6,594 bases of DNA, taken from positions 1 to 6,594 of the forward strand of contig CALCSX010000344.1 of the NCBI GenBank assembly GCA_937894165.1, read 5' to 3'. The stretch comes from an uncultured Saprospiraceae bacterium (GTDB lineage: Bacteria; Bacteroidota; Bacteroidia; Chitinophagales; Saprospiraceae). Below the pieces are notes generated by a model, which saw nothing but the letters and a program-made list of their open reading frames with translations, was not told the DNA's origin and searched no databases. This document shows, in pieces, positions 1-6,035 of the stretch (positions are counted from its first letter, which is position 1; each line of letters begins with the position of its first letter). The position numbers and the translations under genes were made by a program.

Positions 1-957
1 TTAATTGCATAATTCTTTGTAAATTAGAGCAATTAAAATAATAACAATGGAACAAAGATACAAAAGCTTATCTCTATTTGAATTTCAAGAGCAATTTGAC
101 ACAAAAGAAAAGTGTTTAGATTACTTGGTTAAACTAAAATGGGAAAAAGGCTATAGATGTCCTAAATGCAAGAATACCAAATATGGAAAGGGGATGAAGC
201 CTCATGATAGACAATGCACAAAATGTCAATATGTTGAATCACCTACAGCCGGGACATTATTTCATATGGTGAAGTTTGATTTAGTAAAGGCATTTTATAT
301 TGTATATTTCGTCAGTACGAATAAGAAAGGTATTACAAGTACAGAGCTGAGTAGAAAATTGGAATTGCGCCAGAAAACCTGTTGGATGTTTAAACGCAAG
401 GTAATGAAAGCTATGGAAAGTAGTGGTAATTTTTTATTGGAGGGAAAAGTAGAGGTAGACGAAATGGTGGTGGGCGGGCAAGAAGAAGGAGTCAAAGGTC
501 GAAAGAATAAGAACAAGGAATTAGTAGTTGTTGCCATTGAAAAAAAGAAAAATGGAGTAAGTAGATTCTATGCTAAAGTTATAGAAAATGCAAGTGCTAA
601 GAATTTAGGTGAATTCATGAAGAAAACCATTGATCCCAAAGCCAATATTACCACGGATTTATGGGCAGGATATAAACCACTAAAAAGTGATTTTGAAAAT
701 ATCAAGCATGTAAAATCAGGGAAAAAGGGAGAGAATTTCAAAGATCTACATCGTGTAATTATGAATTTTAAAGGATGGTTAAGAGGTGTCCATCACCATG
801 TAACAGACTTACAAGAATATATTAATGAATACTCCTACCGTTTCAATAGAAGCTTTATGAAAGAGAATATTTTTGAAAATTTGATGAGACGCATGGTGCT
901 AGCAAAACCGTGCCCTTATAAAATTCTTATTAGTTAAATGCCTAAGTCAATAAATTT
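1..957 (+). mobile_element. IS1595-family insertion sequence, boundaries not resolved
   Basis: The element is defined by its transposase at 47-937. The coding region looks intact, so the copy may be active. Only 46 bp precede the start codon and I find no sequence there that mirrors the right flank, so the left terminal repeat probably lies before the window. The right end must lie between the stop codon and the next gene at 966. The stretch ATGCCTAAGTCAATAAATTT (938-957) is the best candidate for the right terminal region, but this is inferred from position only. IS1595 elements usually make an 8-bp target duplication; none can be checked here without the left end. Confidence 0.5.
47..937 (+). 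CDS. IS1595-family (ISXO2-like) transposase
   Basis: This is a DDE-type transposase of 296 residues, the usual length for the family, and it would cut and join the ends of its own insertion sequence. An N-terminal zinc ribbon of the Zn_Tnp_IS1595 type is visible as CPKC (C38, C41) and CTKC (C57, C60). The catalytic ISXO2-like domain follows: D138 in VEVDEM, D204 in TTDLWAGY, then the family pattern of H235 and N240 before GWLRGVHHHV, and E261 in YINEYSYRFNR. These match the DD(N)E arrangement typical of IS1595. No frameshift or internal stop is present. The start at 47 is preceded by an A-rich stretch typical of Bacteroidota translation starts. The subgroup within IS1595 was not resolved. Confidence in the family is high. 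Confidence 0.95.
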   Translation: MEQRYKSLSLFEFQEQFDTKEKCLDYLVKLKWEKGYRCPKCKNTKYGKGMKPHDRQCTKCQYVESPTAGTLFHMVKFDLVKAFYIVYFVSTNKKGITSTELSRKLELRQKTCWMFKRKVMKAMESSGNFLLEGKVEVDEMVVGGQEEGVKGRKNKNKELVVVAIEKKKNGVSRFYAKVIENASAKNLGEFMKKTIDPKANITTDLWAGYKPLKSDFENIKHVKSGKKGENFKDLHRVIMNFKGWLRGVHHHVTDLQEYINEYSYRFNRSFMKENIFENLMRRMVLAKPCPYKILIS

Positions 958-965
958 ATTTATTT

Positions 966-1415
966 ATGTTTCATTTCAAAAAAACGACCCCAATTTTATG
1001 TTTATTTTTCATGATTCTTGGAGGGGTCAATTTATCAGCACAGGAAGCAACAACTGTTTCCGATCAAGAGATTGAGCAATATGCGCAAGTATATTCCGGC
1101 ATGTTAGAAGTTCAACTGAGTACGCAGCAAGAAATGGTATCAGTTATTGAGCAGGAAGGGTTGGAATTACAAAAATTCTCAGAAATTCAACAAGCTCAAC
1201 AAGATCCTTCAGCAGAATTAGAGGTTTCCGATGAGGAAATGCAAAAATACAATTCCATTGCAGCTGAATTGGAAAAAATTCAAATGGCTGCGCAAGAAAA
1301 AATGAAAGCTACCATTGAAGAAAAAGGAATGAGTATAACTCGTTATCAAGAATTATCAGCTCAAGTACAGGGCGATCCTGAACTTCAGAAAAAAATTCAG
1401 ACACATCTCCAATAG
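966..1415 (+). CDS. secreted DUF4168-domain protein
   Basis: This is a small exported protein of 149 residues whose molecular function is unknown. Residues 1-25 form a signal peptide: FHFKK, a hydrophobic core (TPILCLFFMILGGVNL), then SAQ before E27, so cleavage after Q26 is likely. The mature part is charged, Gln/Glu-rich and predicted helical. It contains two related segments about 56 residues apart: SDQEIEQY (32-39) with EQEGLELQKF (62-71) and DP (80-81), then SDEEMQKY (88-95) with EEKGMSITRY (118-127) and DP (137-138). This pattern resembles DUF4168, found in secreted or periplasmic bacterial proteins. The start codon lies only 28 bp after the IS transposase stop, and no TAnnTTTG promoter is visible in the gap, so its native promoter may have been displaced. 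Family assignment is from memory of the motif pattern; function is not inferred. Confidence 0.8.
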   Translation: MFHFKKTTPILCLFFMILGGVNLSAQEATTVSDQEIEQYAQVYSGMLEVQLSTQQEMVSVIEQEGLELQKFSEIQQAQQDPSAELEVSDEEMQKYNSIAAELEKIQMAAQEKMKATIEEKGMSITRYQELSAQVQGDPELQKKIQTHLQ

Positions 1416-1440
1416 ACAAAAAGAAGTTTGAAATTTTATG

Positions 1441-1477
1441 ACAGCAGGTAGCATGAGCGATCTGCTGTTATTATTTT
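1441..1477 (+). terminator. probable intrinsic terminator after the DUF4168 gene
   Basis: ACAGCAG (1441-1447) pairs with CTGCTGT (1462-1468), leaving a 14-nt loop whose ends can add one G-T and one T-A pair. It is followed by TATTATTTT, an interrupted T-tract. It lies 25 bp after the DUF4168 stop. The weak T-tract lowers confidence. Confidence 0.55.
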
Positions 1478-1610
1478 AGGACTGTTCATATTTTCTCGAA
1501 AGCCGATAAAATCCTCCAATTTATTATCACTTTTGATGGTTTCATTATGATCCAAGAGTTAATATATATTTCCCATCTGCTTCCAATTATATACCATAAA
1601 TCCTAAAACA

Positions 1611-1642
1611 ATTGGTTTTAAGATTCAAAGTAATTATCTTTG
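1611..1642 (+). promoter_or_regulatory. Bacteroidota-type promoter for lpdA
   Basis: TATCTTTG (1635-1642) matches the Bacteroidota -7 consensus TAnnTTTG exactly. ATTG (1611-1614) sits 20 nt upstream and fits the -33 TTTG/TTG element. Transcription would start near 1648-1650, giving a leader of about 25 nt with an A-rich ribosome binding region before the ATG at 1675. The remainder of the gap 1478-1610 shows no gene I can support. Confidence 0.7.
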
Positions 1643-1674
1643 CCGCTTTAAAAATCTCACCAAAATAAAAATAT

Positions 1675-3072
1675 ATGAAATTTGATTTGATAGTAATAGG
1701 TACCGGCCCAGGTGGGTATGTTGCAGCTATTAGAGCGGCACAATTAGGAATGAATGTAGCGGTTGTAGAACGTGAATCATTGGGAGGTATTTGTTTGAAC
1801 TGGGGTTGTATTCCTACAAAAGCCTTGCTGAAAAGTGCTCAAGTTTTCAATTATATTCAACATGCCGCAGATTATGGCATTAAAATAGAAAGTGCGAGTG
1901 CTGATTTCGGGGCTATGGTCAAAAGAAGTCGCGGCGTGGCAAATGGTATGAGCAAGGGTATCGCTTTCTTGATGAAAAAAAATAAAATTACTGTTTTAGA
2001 AGGTGTAGGTAAATTAGTGAAAGGTAAGAAGGTAGAAGTAAGTAATAAAGAAGGAAAAACAGAGAGCCACGAAGCCAAGAATATTATCATTGCCACGGGA
2101 GCGAGAGCTAAGGAACTGCCTTCACTTAAAATGGACGGCAAAAAAATAATAGGTTATAGAGAGGCAATGTCTTTAGCAACGCAACCCAAATCAATGGTTG
2201 TTGTAGGCGCAGGAGCAATAGGTAGTGAGTTTGCCTATTTCTACAATTCTATTGGAACTAAAGTAACTGTTGTTGAATATATGGCTCAAGGTTTAGTTCC
2301 TAGAGAAGATAAAGATATTTCAAAAGAATTGACCAAGGTTTTCAAGAAACAAGGCATCGAAGTATTGGCTAATCACGCTGTTGAAAAAGTAGACACATCC
2401 GGCTCCGGCTGTAAAGTATCTATTAAAGACAATAAAAGCGGAAATACCAAAGAGATAGAATGTGATATCGTCTTGTCCGCTGCGGGCGTCACACCAAATA
2501 TCGAAAATATTGGCTTGGAGGATTTAGGAATAAAAACAGATCGAGGCTTCATCGTTGTAGATAAATATTATCAAACCAATGTAGAAGGGATATTTGCTAT
2601 CGGAGATGTTCTTGCCACGCAAGCGCTAGCTCATGTTGCGTCTGCAGAAGGAATAACTTGCGTTGAGAAGATAGCAGGACATCATCCTGAAGTAATTGAC
2701 TATAATAATATTCCGGGTTGTACTTATTGTATTCCGGAGGTAGCTTCCGTAGGTTATACTGAAGATGGGGCAAAAGAGGCGGGCTATGAAGTAAAAGTTG
2801 GAAAGTTTCCTTTCTCAGCATCGGGCAAAGCTAGTGCGGCCGGTGCTAAAGAAGGATTCGTTAAAGTTATATTCGATGCCAAATACGGTGAATTCTTAGG
2901 AGCTCACATGATTGGTTATAATGTAACCGAAATGATTGCAGAAGTAGTAGTAGCGAGAAAATTAGAAACAACAGGTCATGAAATCATTAAATCCATCCAC
3001 CCTCACCCCACCATGAGTGAGGCAGTGATGGAGGCAGCCGCCGCAGCTTATGATGAAGTGATCCACTTATAA
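1675..3072 (+). CDS. lpdA: dihydrolipoamide dehydrogenase (E3)
   Basis: This cytosolic FAD flavoprotein reoxidises the dihydrolipoyl groups of 2-oxoacid dehydrogenase complexes and the glycine cleavage system, reducing NAD+ to NADH. Its 465 residues match the family length. The FAD-binding motif is GTGPGG (9-14). The redox disulfide is C40/C45 in GGICLNWGCIPTK. ATGA (140-143) and the NAD-binding GAGAIGSE (178-185) follow. The second FAD motif is FAIGD with D311. The C-terminal dimerisation domain ends with the active-site HPHPTMSE, giving the His-Glu pair H444/E449. All key residues are present, which separates it from mercuric or glutathione reductases. It stands alone, with its own promoter upstream and a strong terminator downstream, so it probably serves several complexes encoded elsewhere. 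Which complex it serves cannot be told from this window. Confidence 0.97.
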   Translation: MKFDLIVIGTGPGGYVAAIRAAQLGMNVAVVERESLGGICLNWGCIPTKALLKSAQVFNYIQHAADYGIKIESASADFGAMVKRSRGVANGMSKGIAFLMKKNKITVLEGVGKLVKGKKVEVSNKEGKTESHEAKNIIIATGARAKELPSLKMDGKKIIGYREAMSLATQPKSMVVVGAGAIGSEFAYFYNSIGTKVTVVEYMAQGLVPREDKDISKELTKVFKKQGIEVLANHAVEKVDTSGSGCKVSIKDNKSGNTKEIECDIVLSAAGVTPNIENIGLEDLGIKTDRGFIVVDKYYQTNVEGIFAIGDVLATQALAHVASAEGITCVEKIAGHHPEVIDYNNIPGCTYCIPEVASVGYTEDGAKEAGYEVKVGKFPFSASGKASAAGAKEGFVKVIFDAKYGEFLGAHMIGYNVTEMIAEVVVARKLETTGHEIIKSIHPHPTMSEAVMEAAAAAYDEVIHL

Positions 3073-3101
3073 TTCTAAAATTTTTTTTATAAAATTATAC
3101 G

Positions 3102-3133
3102 AAGGGATCAGGACAAAACATGATCCCTTTTTT
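3102..3133 (+). terminator. strong intrinsic terminator after lpdA
   Basis: AAGGGATCA (3102-3110) pairs perfectly with TGATCCCTT (3121-3129) around a 10-nt loop, and the stem runs into a six-T tract (3128-3133). It begins 30 bp after the lpdA stop. The second arm and T-tract overlap the farthest upstream possible MarC start (ATG at 3120), which argues that this ATG is not used. Confidence 0.88.
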
Positions 3134-3149
3134 ATTAAACATACAAGTC

Positions 3150-3749
3150 ATGACACTACTCTCCGCCGCCCTCTTACTGCTAATCGTGATGGATCCATTA
3201 GGAAATATTCCATTTTTCATCCTCGCTTTGGAAAAAGTCAAGAAGGAAAGAAGAACATATGTCATCATCAGAGAACTTCTGATTGCTCTCGTTATTCTAT
3301 TGACATTCCTTCTCACAGGTCAATATATTCTGCAAGCACTACATGTTAGTGAGCCTGCATTGACTGTAGCGGGTGGTGTGATATTACTCTTAATCGCCAT
3401 CAGGATGATTTTCCCGGCCAAGGACAAATCTATGCAGGAAGAAATTACAGGAGAGCCTTTTATTGTCCCCTTAGCTATTCCTTATGTTGCAGGGCCTTCC
3501 GCAATGGCTACAGTCATATTGATTAATAGTTCCGATCCTACGAAATGGCATATTTGGATTCTGGCAGTAGTACTTGCATGGTTAGCCACCTCCATTTTAA
3601 TTATGTTCTCCTCCCCTTTGGCGAGACTTCTCGGCAAAAAAGGTCTGATAGCGATGGAAAGATTAATGGGTATGGTTCTAATTGTAGTAAGTATTCAAAT
3701 GATGATGAATGGAATCGCACTTTATTTTGGAATAGCGGTGGATCACTAA
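3150..3749 (+). CDS. MarC family inner-membrane protein, YhgN-like
   Basis: This is a predicted polytopic inner-membrane protein of the MarC (UPF0056) family, whose transport substrate is not well established. From the ATG at 3150 it has 199 residues, close to E. coli YhgN. Recognisable family segments are SAALLLLIVMDPLGNIPFF (5-23) with the conserved DPLGN (15-19), RELLIALVILLTFL (41-54), the glycine-rich helix near 74-88, PFIVPLAIPYVAGPSAMAT (103-121) and AMERLMGMVLIVVSIQMM (168-185). About six membrane segments are expected. An in-frame ATG at 3120 would add ten residues (MIPFLLNIQV) but lies inside the lpdA terminator, so 3150 is preferred; from memory this also aligns within a residue of the YhgN start. 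No dedicated promoter is visible, so expression may depend on terminator read-through or on a promoter inside lpdA. Confidence 0.9.
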   Translation: MTLLSAALLLLIVMDPLGNIPFFILALEKVKKERRTYVIIRELLIALVILLTFLLTGQYILQALHVSEPALTVAGGVILLLIAIRMIFPAKDKSMQEEITGEPFIVPLAIPYVAGPSAMATVILINSSDPTKWHIWILAVVLAWLATSILIMFSSPLARLLGKKGLIAMERLMGMVLIVVSIQMMMNGIALYFGIAVDH

Positions 3750-3794
3750 CATATATAGTCTCTGCAAGAAAAGTCCAATTACTGCGTTACTCTC

Positions 3795-3843
3795 GTATTT
3801 GAACCAGTCATTTATTTCCTATAAAATCCTTGGATTCAAATAC
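3795..3843. repeat. inverted repeat downstream of the MarC gene
   Basis: GTATTTGAA (3795-3803) is perfectly mirrored by TTCAAATAC (3835-3843). The pairing extends inward with CCA (3804-3806) against TGG (3831-3833), leaving A3834 bulged, for 12 pairs around a 24-nt loop. No T-tract follows, so it is not a standard terminator. It could act as a 3' end structure for the MarC transcript. Confidence 0.5.
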
Positions 3844-4188
3844 TTCGAAAGCCTTGTCCTTGAACTTTTCTTATCAGAGACATTGTTAAAGGTAGTTTAC
3901 TTGTCGGAACCTAAAGAAACCATTTCAAAGAAATTATCCATTAATCTAGTATTATAGTTTAATTCTGTCCACGAATTATCTATTAATCATGGAGGCAGTT
4001 AGGTATATTAAAAATTTACATAGAGATCTTATCTTTCTTTATAACTCTTCCAAAAAGGATATTCGATACCTAGGGCATGTGAAAACGCTTACAATTATAA
4101 ATCTACCCATATTTGGTGCTTAACGGCGTCCTAAATAAATAGAAAATTGTTTGCTCCTAATTCGATGTTTTGTAAAGTACAATCTAAA

Positions 4189-4304
4189 ATACCCCGAAAG
4201 GGGTATAACATGAATAACCCGGGGTAAAACCCCGGGAATTAAACAACTACAACAAGGTTTTGGCGGAATTTTTGCCCGAAGGAAGCAAAAATCGTGACAA
4301 AACC
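4189..4304. repeat. GC-rich three-hairpin repeat, REP/MITE-like
   Basis: Three consecutive hairpins occupy about 116 bp. Hairpin 1 is ATACCCC (4189-4195) with GGGGTAT (4200-4206) around a GAAA loop. Hairpin 2 is CCCGGGGT (4218-4225) with ACCCCGGG (4229-4236) around AAA. Hairpin 3 is compound: GGTTTTG (4256-4262) with CAAAACC (4298-4304) outside, ATTTTTGC (4268-4275) with GCAAAAAT (4285-4292) inside, and CC/GG around GAA at the tip. The perfect, GC-rich stems contrast with the AT-rich surroundings. Elements of this look are recurrent in Bacteroidota genomes and are often linked to REP-associated Y1 transposases, but that link is from memory and no such transposase is in the window. Confidence 0.7.
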
Positions 4305-4503
4305 GGATTGTAAAAGTGCCCTAAGTGACTTTAGTAGACTCAGCAACCAAGCAACTATCACTTCCAATGATGTTAAAGTATTTAAATAAGAAATTAATCC
4401 AATGCTGGCGCAAGGTTTTATATGTGCCTTCGCTTAGAATATAGGGCAAAGCACCATCTTGATACTTTAAGGCTCCATTTTGGGCTTCTCTTACTGAGCA
4501 ATT

Positions 4504-4977
4504 TTAATTTACTATCCTATCCGCACAAGAACTACTCGCGAAAGCATCCGGCTTGGCCTTAAATATAAATCCCATTGAAAGAATATAGCCCATCGCATCC
4601 CGCAAAGCCACATTGGATTGAAAATTGGGATCGGTATTGATGTCGGCATGCACCTCCAACTCGACGTCATATTGATCCAATAAATTACATAATTGATAGG
4701 CGATATCAACCGAGTAAGCGACCTCCGTAATCATCCTTTCCTTCAAGCTCATGGGCTTAAATTCCTGATAATTCTTAATGTACATAAAGCCGCCCCGCTT
4801 TTCTCTGAGAAATACGATCACAGATGCAAATTGGGTTACTTTTTGTTTTACTTGGGAATCTGTTCCGATGCACACCTTGAGTCGATGTCCATTCGCTTTT
4901 TCTAACTTTAATGTTTGCTCAACCGCTTCTAGTATGGGAGCATTAATTTTCGAACCATCAAATTTTCGCCATGCCAT
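4504..4977 (-). CDS. YkuK-family ribonuclease H-like protein (DUF458)
   Basis: This is a 157-residue cytosolic protein of the YkuK/DUF458 family, which adopts an RNase H-like fold; its substrate is unknown. The acidic positions expected of such a fold are visible: D40 in CIGTDSQ, E85 in MITEVAYS, D112 in EVHADIN, and D144/D153 in the C-terminal KPDAFASSSCADR, the family's signature ending. The length is normal and the C terminus looks complete. The ATG at 4977 is preceded by an unusual perfect inverted repeat (4978-5009). ftsE ends 109 bp upstream on the same strand with no convincing terminator between, so co-transcription is possible, although a functional link is not implied. No RNase activity should be assumed from the fold alone. 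Confidence 0.85.
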   Translation of the reverse strand: MAWRKFDGSKINAPILEAVEQTLKLEKANGHRLKVCIGTDSQVKQKVTQFASVIVFLREKRGGFMYIKNYQEFKPMSLKERMITEVAYSVDIAYQLCNLLDQYDVELEVHADINTDPNFQSNVALRDAMGYILSMGFIFKAKPDAFASSSCADRIVN

Positions 4978-5009
4978 AATTAAGTTTTCCTAAAGTTAAA
5001 AACTTAATT
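4978..5009 (-). promoter_or_regulatory. leader inverted repeat abutting the ykuK start codon
   Basis: AATTAAGTTTT (4978-4988) and AAAACTTAATT (4999-5009) form a perfect 11-bp inverted repeat with a 10-nt loop, ending at the base next to the start codon. In the mRNA the region that should carry the ribosome binding site lies in the loop and 3' arm, so folding could limit translation. It could equally be a DNA operator. The repeat is seen directly; the role is inference. Confidence 0.5.
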
Positions 5010-5086
5010 CCAAATTACCTATAGCAAAGTGATGTTAATCAACAAATTATATAATAAAATAAAATATTCTTTACAATAATTTTATC

Positions 5087-5836
5087 TTAAATCAATTCAA
5101 GGCTGTTTTTTGTTTCTACTTCTTGCGCCTCCACTGCATTCCTTTGCTCGAAAATTCTATATTCATAGTCCAGGCTCAACTTCCCATTTCTACAGCAGTA
5201 AATATTGCCCGGAAACTCATCCATTAAACGATAATCATGAGTTGCCAAGATGATTGCCGTGTTTTTTTCAACACGCAATTTCATAAGCAATCTCAATATT
5301 TCTTCAGATGTTTCAGGATCCAAATTTCCGGTAGGCTCATCAGCTATTAATAAACAAGGATCATTAATCAATGCTCGCGCAATAGCCACCCGCTGCTGCT
5401 CCCCGCCCGACATCTGGTGCGGATATTTGTGCTTGCTGTAAAGCAATCCCACAGCCTCCAATAGTTCATCTATCTTTGCTTCCATCTGACGTTTGTCCTT
5501 CCAACCTGTCGCCTTCATCACAAATTTCAAATTATCAACAACAGTCCTGTCACTCAACAAATTGAAATCTTGAAAAATCATCCCCAATTTCCTGCGCAGC
5601 TTGTGCAAGTGCCTTCTCTTCACTTTTCGCAAATCATATTCAGCCACTACTCCTGCCCCGGTTTTTAATGGTAAGGCACCATATATTGTCTTAATAAGGC
5701 TCGACTTTCCCGTCCCTGTCTTCCCAATTAAATAGGAAAAATCACCTTCAAAAACCTCCAGATTCACATTTTCCAGTACCTGATGATCACCTTGAAAGAT
5801 ATTTGCTTCTTTAATACTCAATATTACCTTATTCAT
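5087..5836 (-). CDS. ftsE: FtsE-like ABC transporter ATP-binding protein
   Basis: This is an ABC ATPase of the FtsE/LolD/MacB group, 249 residues, acting at the inner face of the cytoplasmic membrane. FtsE pairs with FtsX to control cell-wall hydrolases during division. Motifs in order are Walker A GKTGTGKSS (38-46), Q-loop Q89 in IFQDFNLL, signature MSGGEQQR (142-149), Walker B LLIADE with D166/E167, D-loop NLDP (171-174) and H-loop H200 in LATHD, so it should hydrolyse ATP. IFQDFNLL and IADEPTGNLDP are typical of FtsE. The last roughly 28 residues (222-249) form a charged tail beyond the usual FtsE end. No FtsX or other permease gene lies next to it in the window, so the partner must be encoded elsewhere; LolD-like alternatives cannot be excluded. 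A -7 element lies upstream at 5902-5909. Confidence 0.88.
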   Translation of the reverse strand: MNKVILSIKEANIFQGDHQVLENVNLEVFEGDFSYLIGKTGTGKSSLIKTIYGALPLKTGAGVVAEYDLRKVKRRHLHKLRRKLGMIFQDFNLLSDRTVVDNLKFVMKATGWKDKRQMEAKIDELLEAVGLLYSKHKYPHQMSGGEQQRVAIARALINDPCLLIADEPTGNLDPETSEEILRLLMKLRVEKNTAIILATHDYRLMDEFPGNIYCCRNGKLSLDYEYRIFEQRNAVEAQEVETKNSLELI

Positions 5837-5901
5837 AATCTCTTTTTTATATTTCGATCCACCTTCAATGTCCTCTATCCTGACTTAAATACTTTAAAGC
5901 T

Positions 5902-5909
5902 CAAATATA
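5902..5909 (-). promoter_or_regulatory. possible -7 element for ftsE
   Basis: Read on the minus strand this is TATATTTG, an exact fit to TAnnTTTG, 66 bp upstream of the ftsE start. No clear -33 TTTG is found at the expected spacing, and the region is AT-rich, so chance matches are easy. Confidence 0.4.
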
Positions 5910-6035
5910 TTAAATATTTTTGTAATATATAAATTCTTAACAGAAAATATTTATGCTTTATCGGATATTTCCTGTTTCCTTATAACGGAAATTTAAAAAT
6001 TTACTTGTATTAGACAATCAAGAGTTAAGAAGTTC

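Larger units (their letters stand above)
3750..4503. other. 754-bp gene-poor interval with repeats
   Basis: No reading frame here gives a recognisable protein. The interval holds an inverted repeat at 3795-3843, an unconvincing 44-codon frame at 3989-4123 on the plus strand, and a GC-rich hairpin array at 4189-4304. On the minus strand the frame of the YkuK gene stays open after its stop, apart from one further stop at 4321-4323, down to 4120-4122. The surrounding bases are AT-rich, so the hairpin array stands out sharply. The interval looks like intergenic DNA that has received repeat or mobile sequence. Confidence 0.6.

Noticed and set aside
11..20. TAATTCTTTG as a promoter for the transposase
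   Set aside because: The spacing does not fit TAnnTTTG and no -33 element can be seen this close to the window edge.
295..537. Minus-strand open frame of 80 codons inside the transposase gene
   Set aside because: It is antisense to a well-supported transposase, is low-complexity (Ser/Pro/Thr and Phe/Leu rich) and resembles no family.
1436..1555. Minus-strand 39-codon frame from a TTG, with sequence such as DFIGFRENMNSP
   Set aside because: It is too short, starts from a weak codon, overlaps the likely DUF4168 terminator and matches nothing I recognise. A gene remnant cannot be excluded.
1872..2141. Minus-strand open frame within lpdA (also 2597-2821)
   Set aside because: Both lie antisense to a fully conserved lpdA and have compositions expected of shadow frames.
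3545..3802. Plus-strand open frame overlapping the MarC gene end
   Set aside because: It is out of frame with the conserved MarC residues that run to 3749 and has no protein-family features.
4189..4236. Intrinsic terminator for either strand
   Set aside because: The two GC-rich hairpins are followed by mixed A-rich sequence rather than a T-tract on either strand.
4189..4304. CRISPR array or integron attC site
   Set aside because: There are no regularly spaced identical repeats, and the three hairpins differ from each other. The paired R and L boxes of attC are not recognisable and no integrase is present.
4512..4993. Several frames of 65-71 codons over the ykuK gene on both strands
   Set aside because: They are shadows of ykuK, whose frame carries the conserved GTDSQ, HADIN and KPDAFASSS segments.
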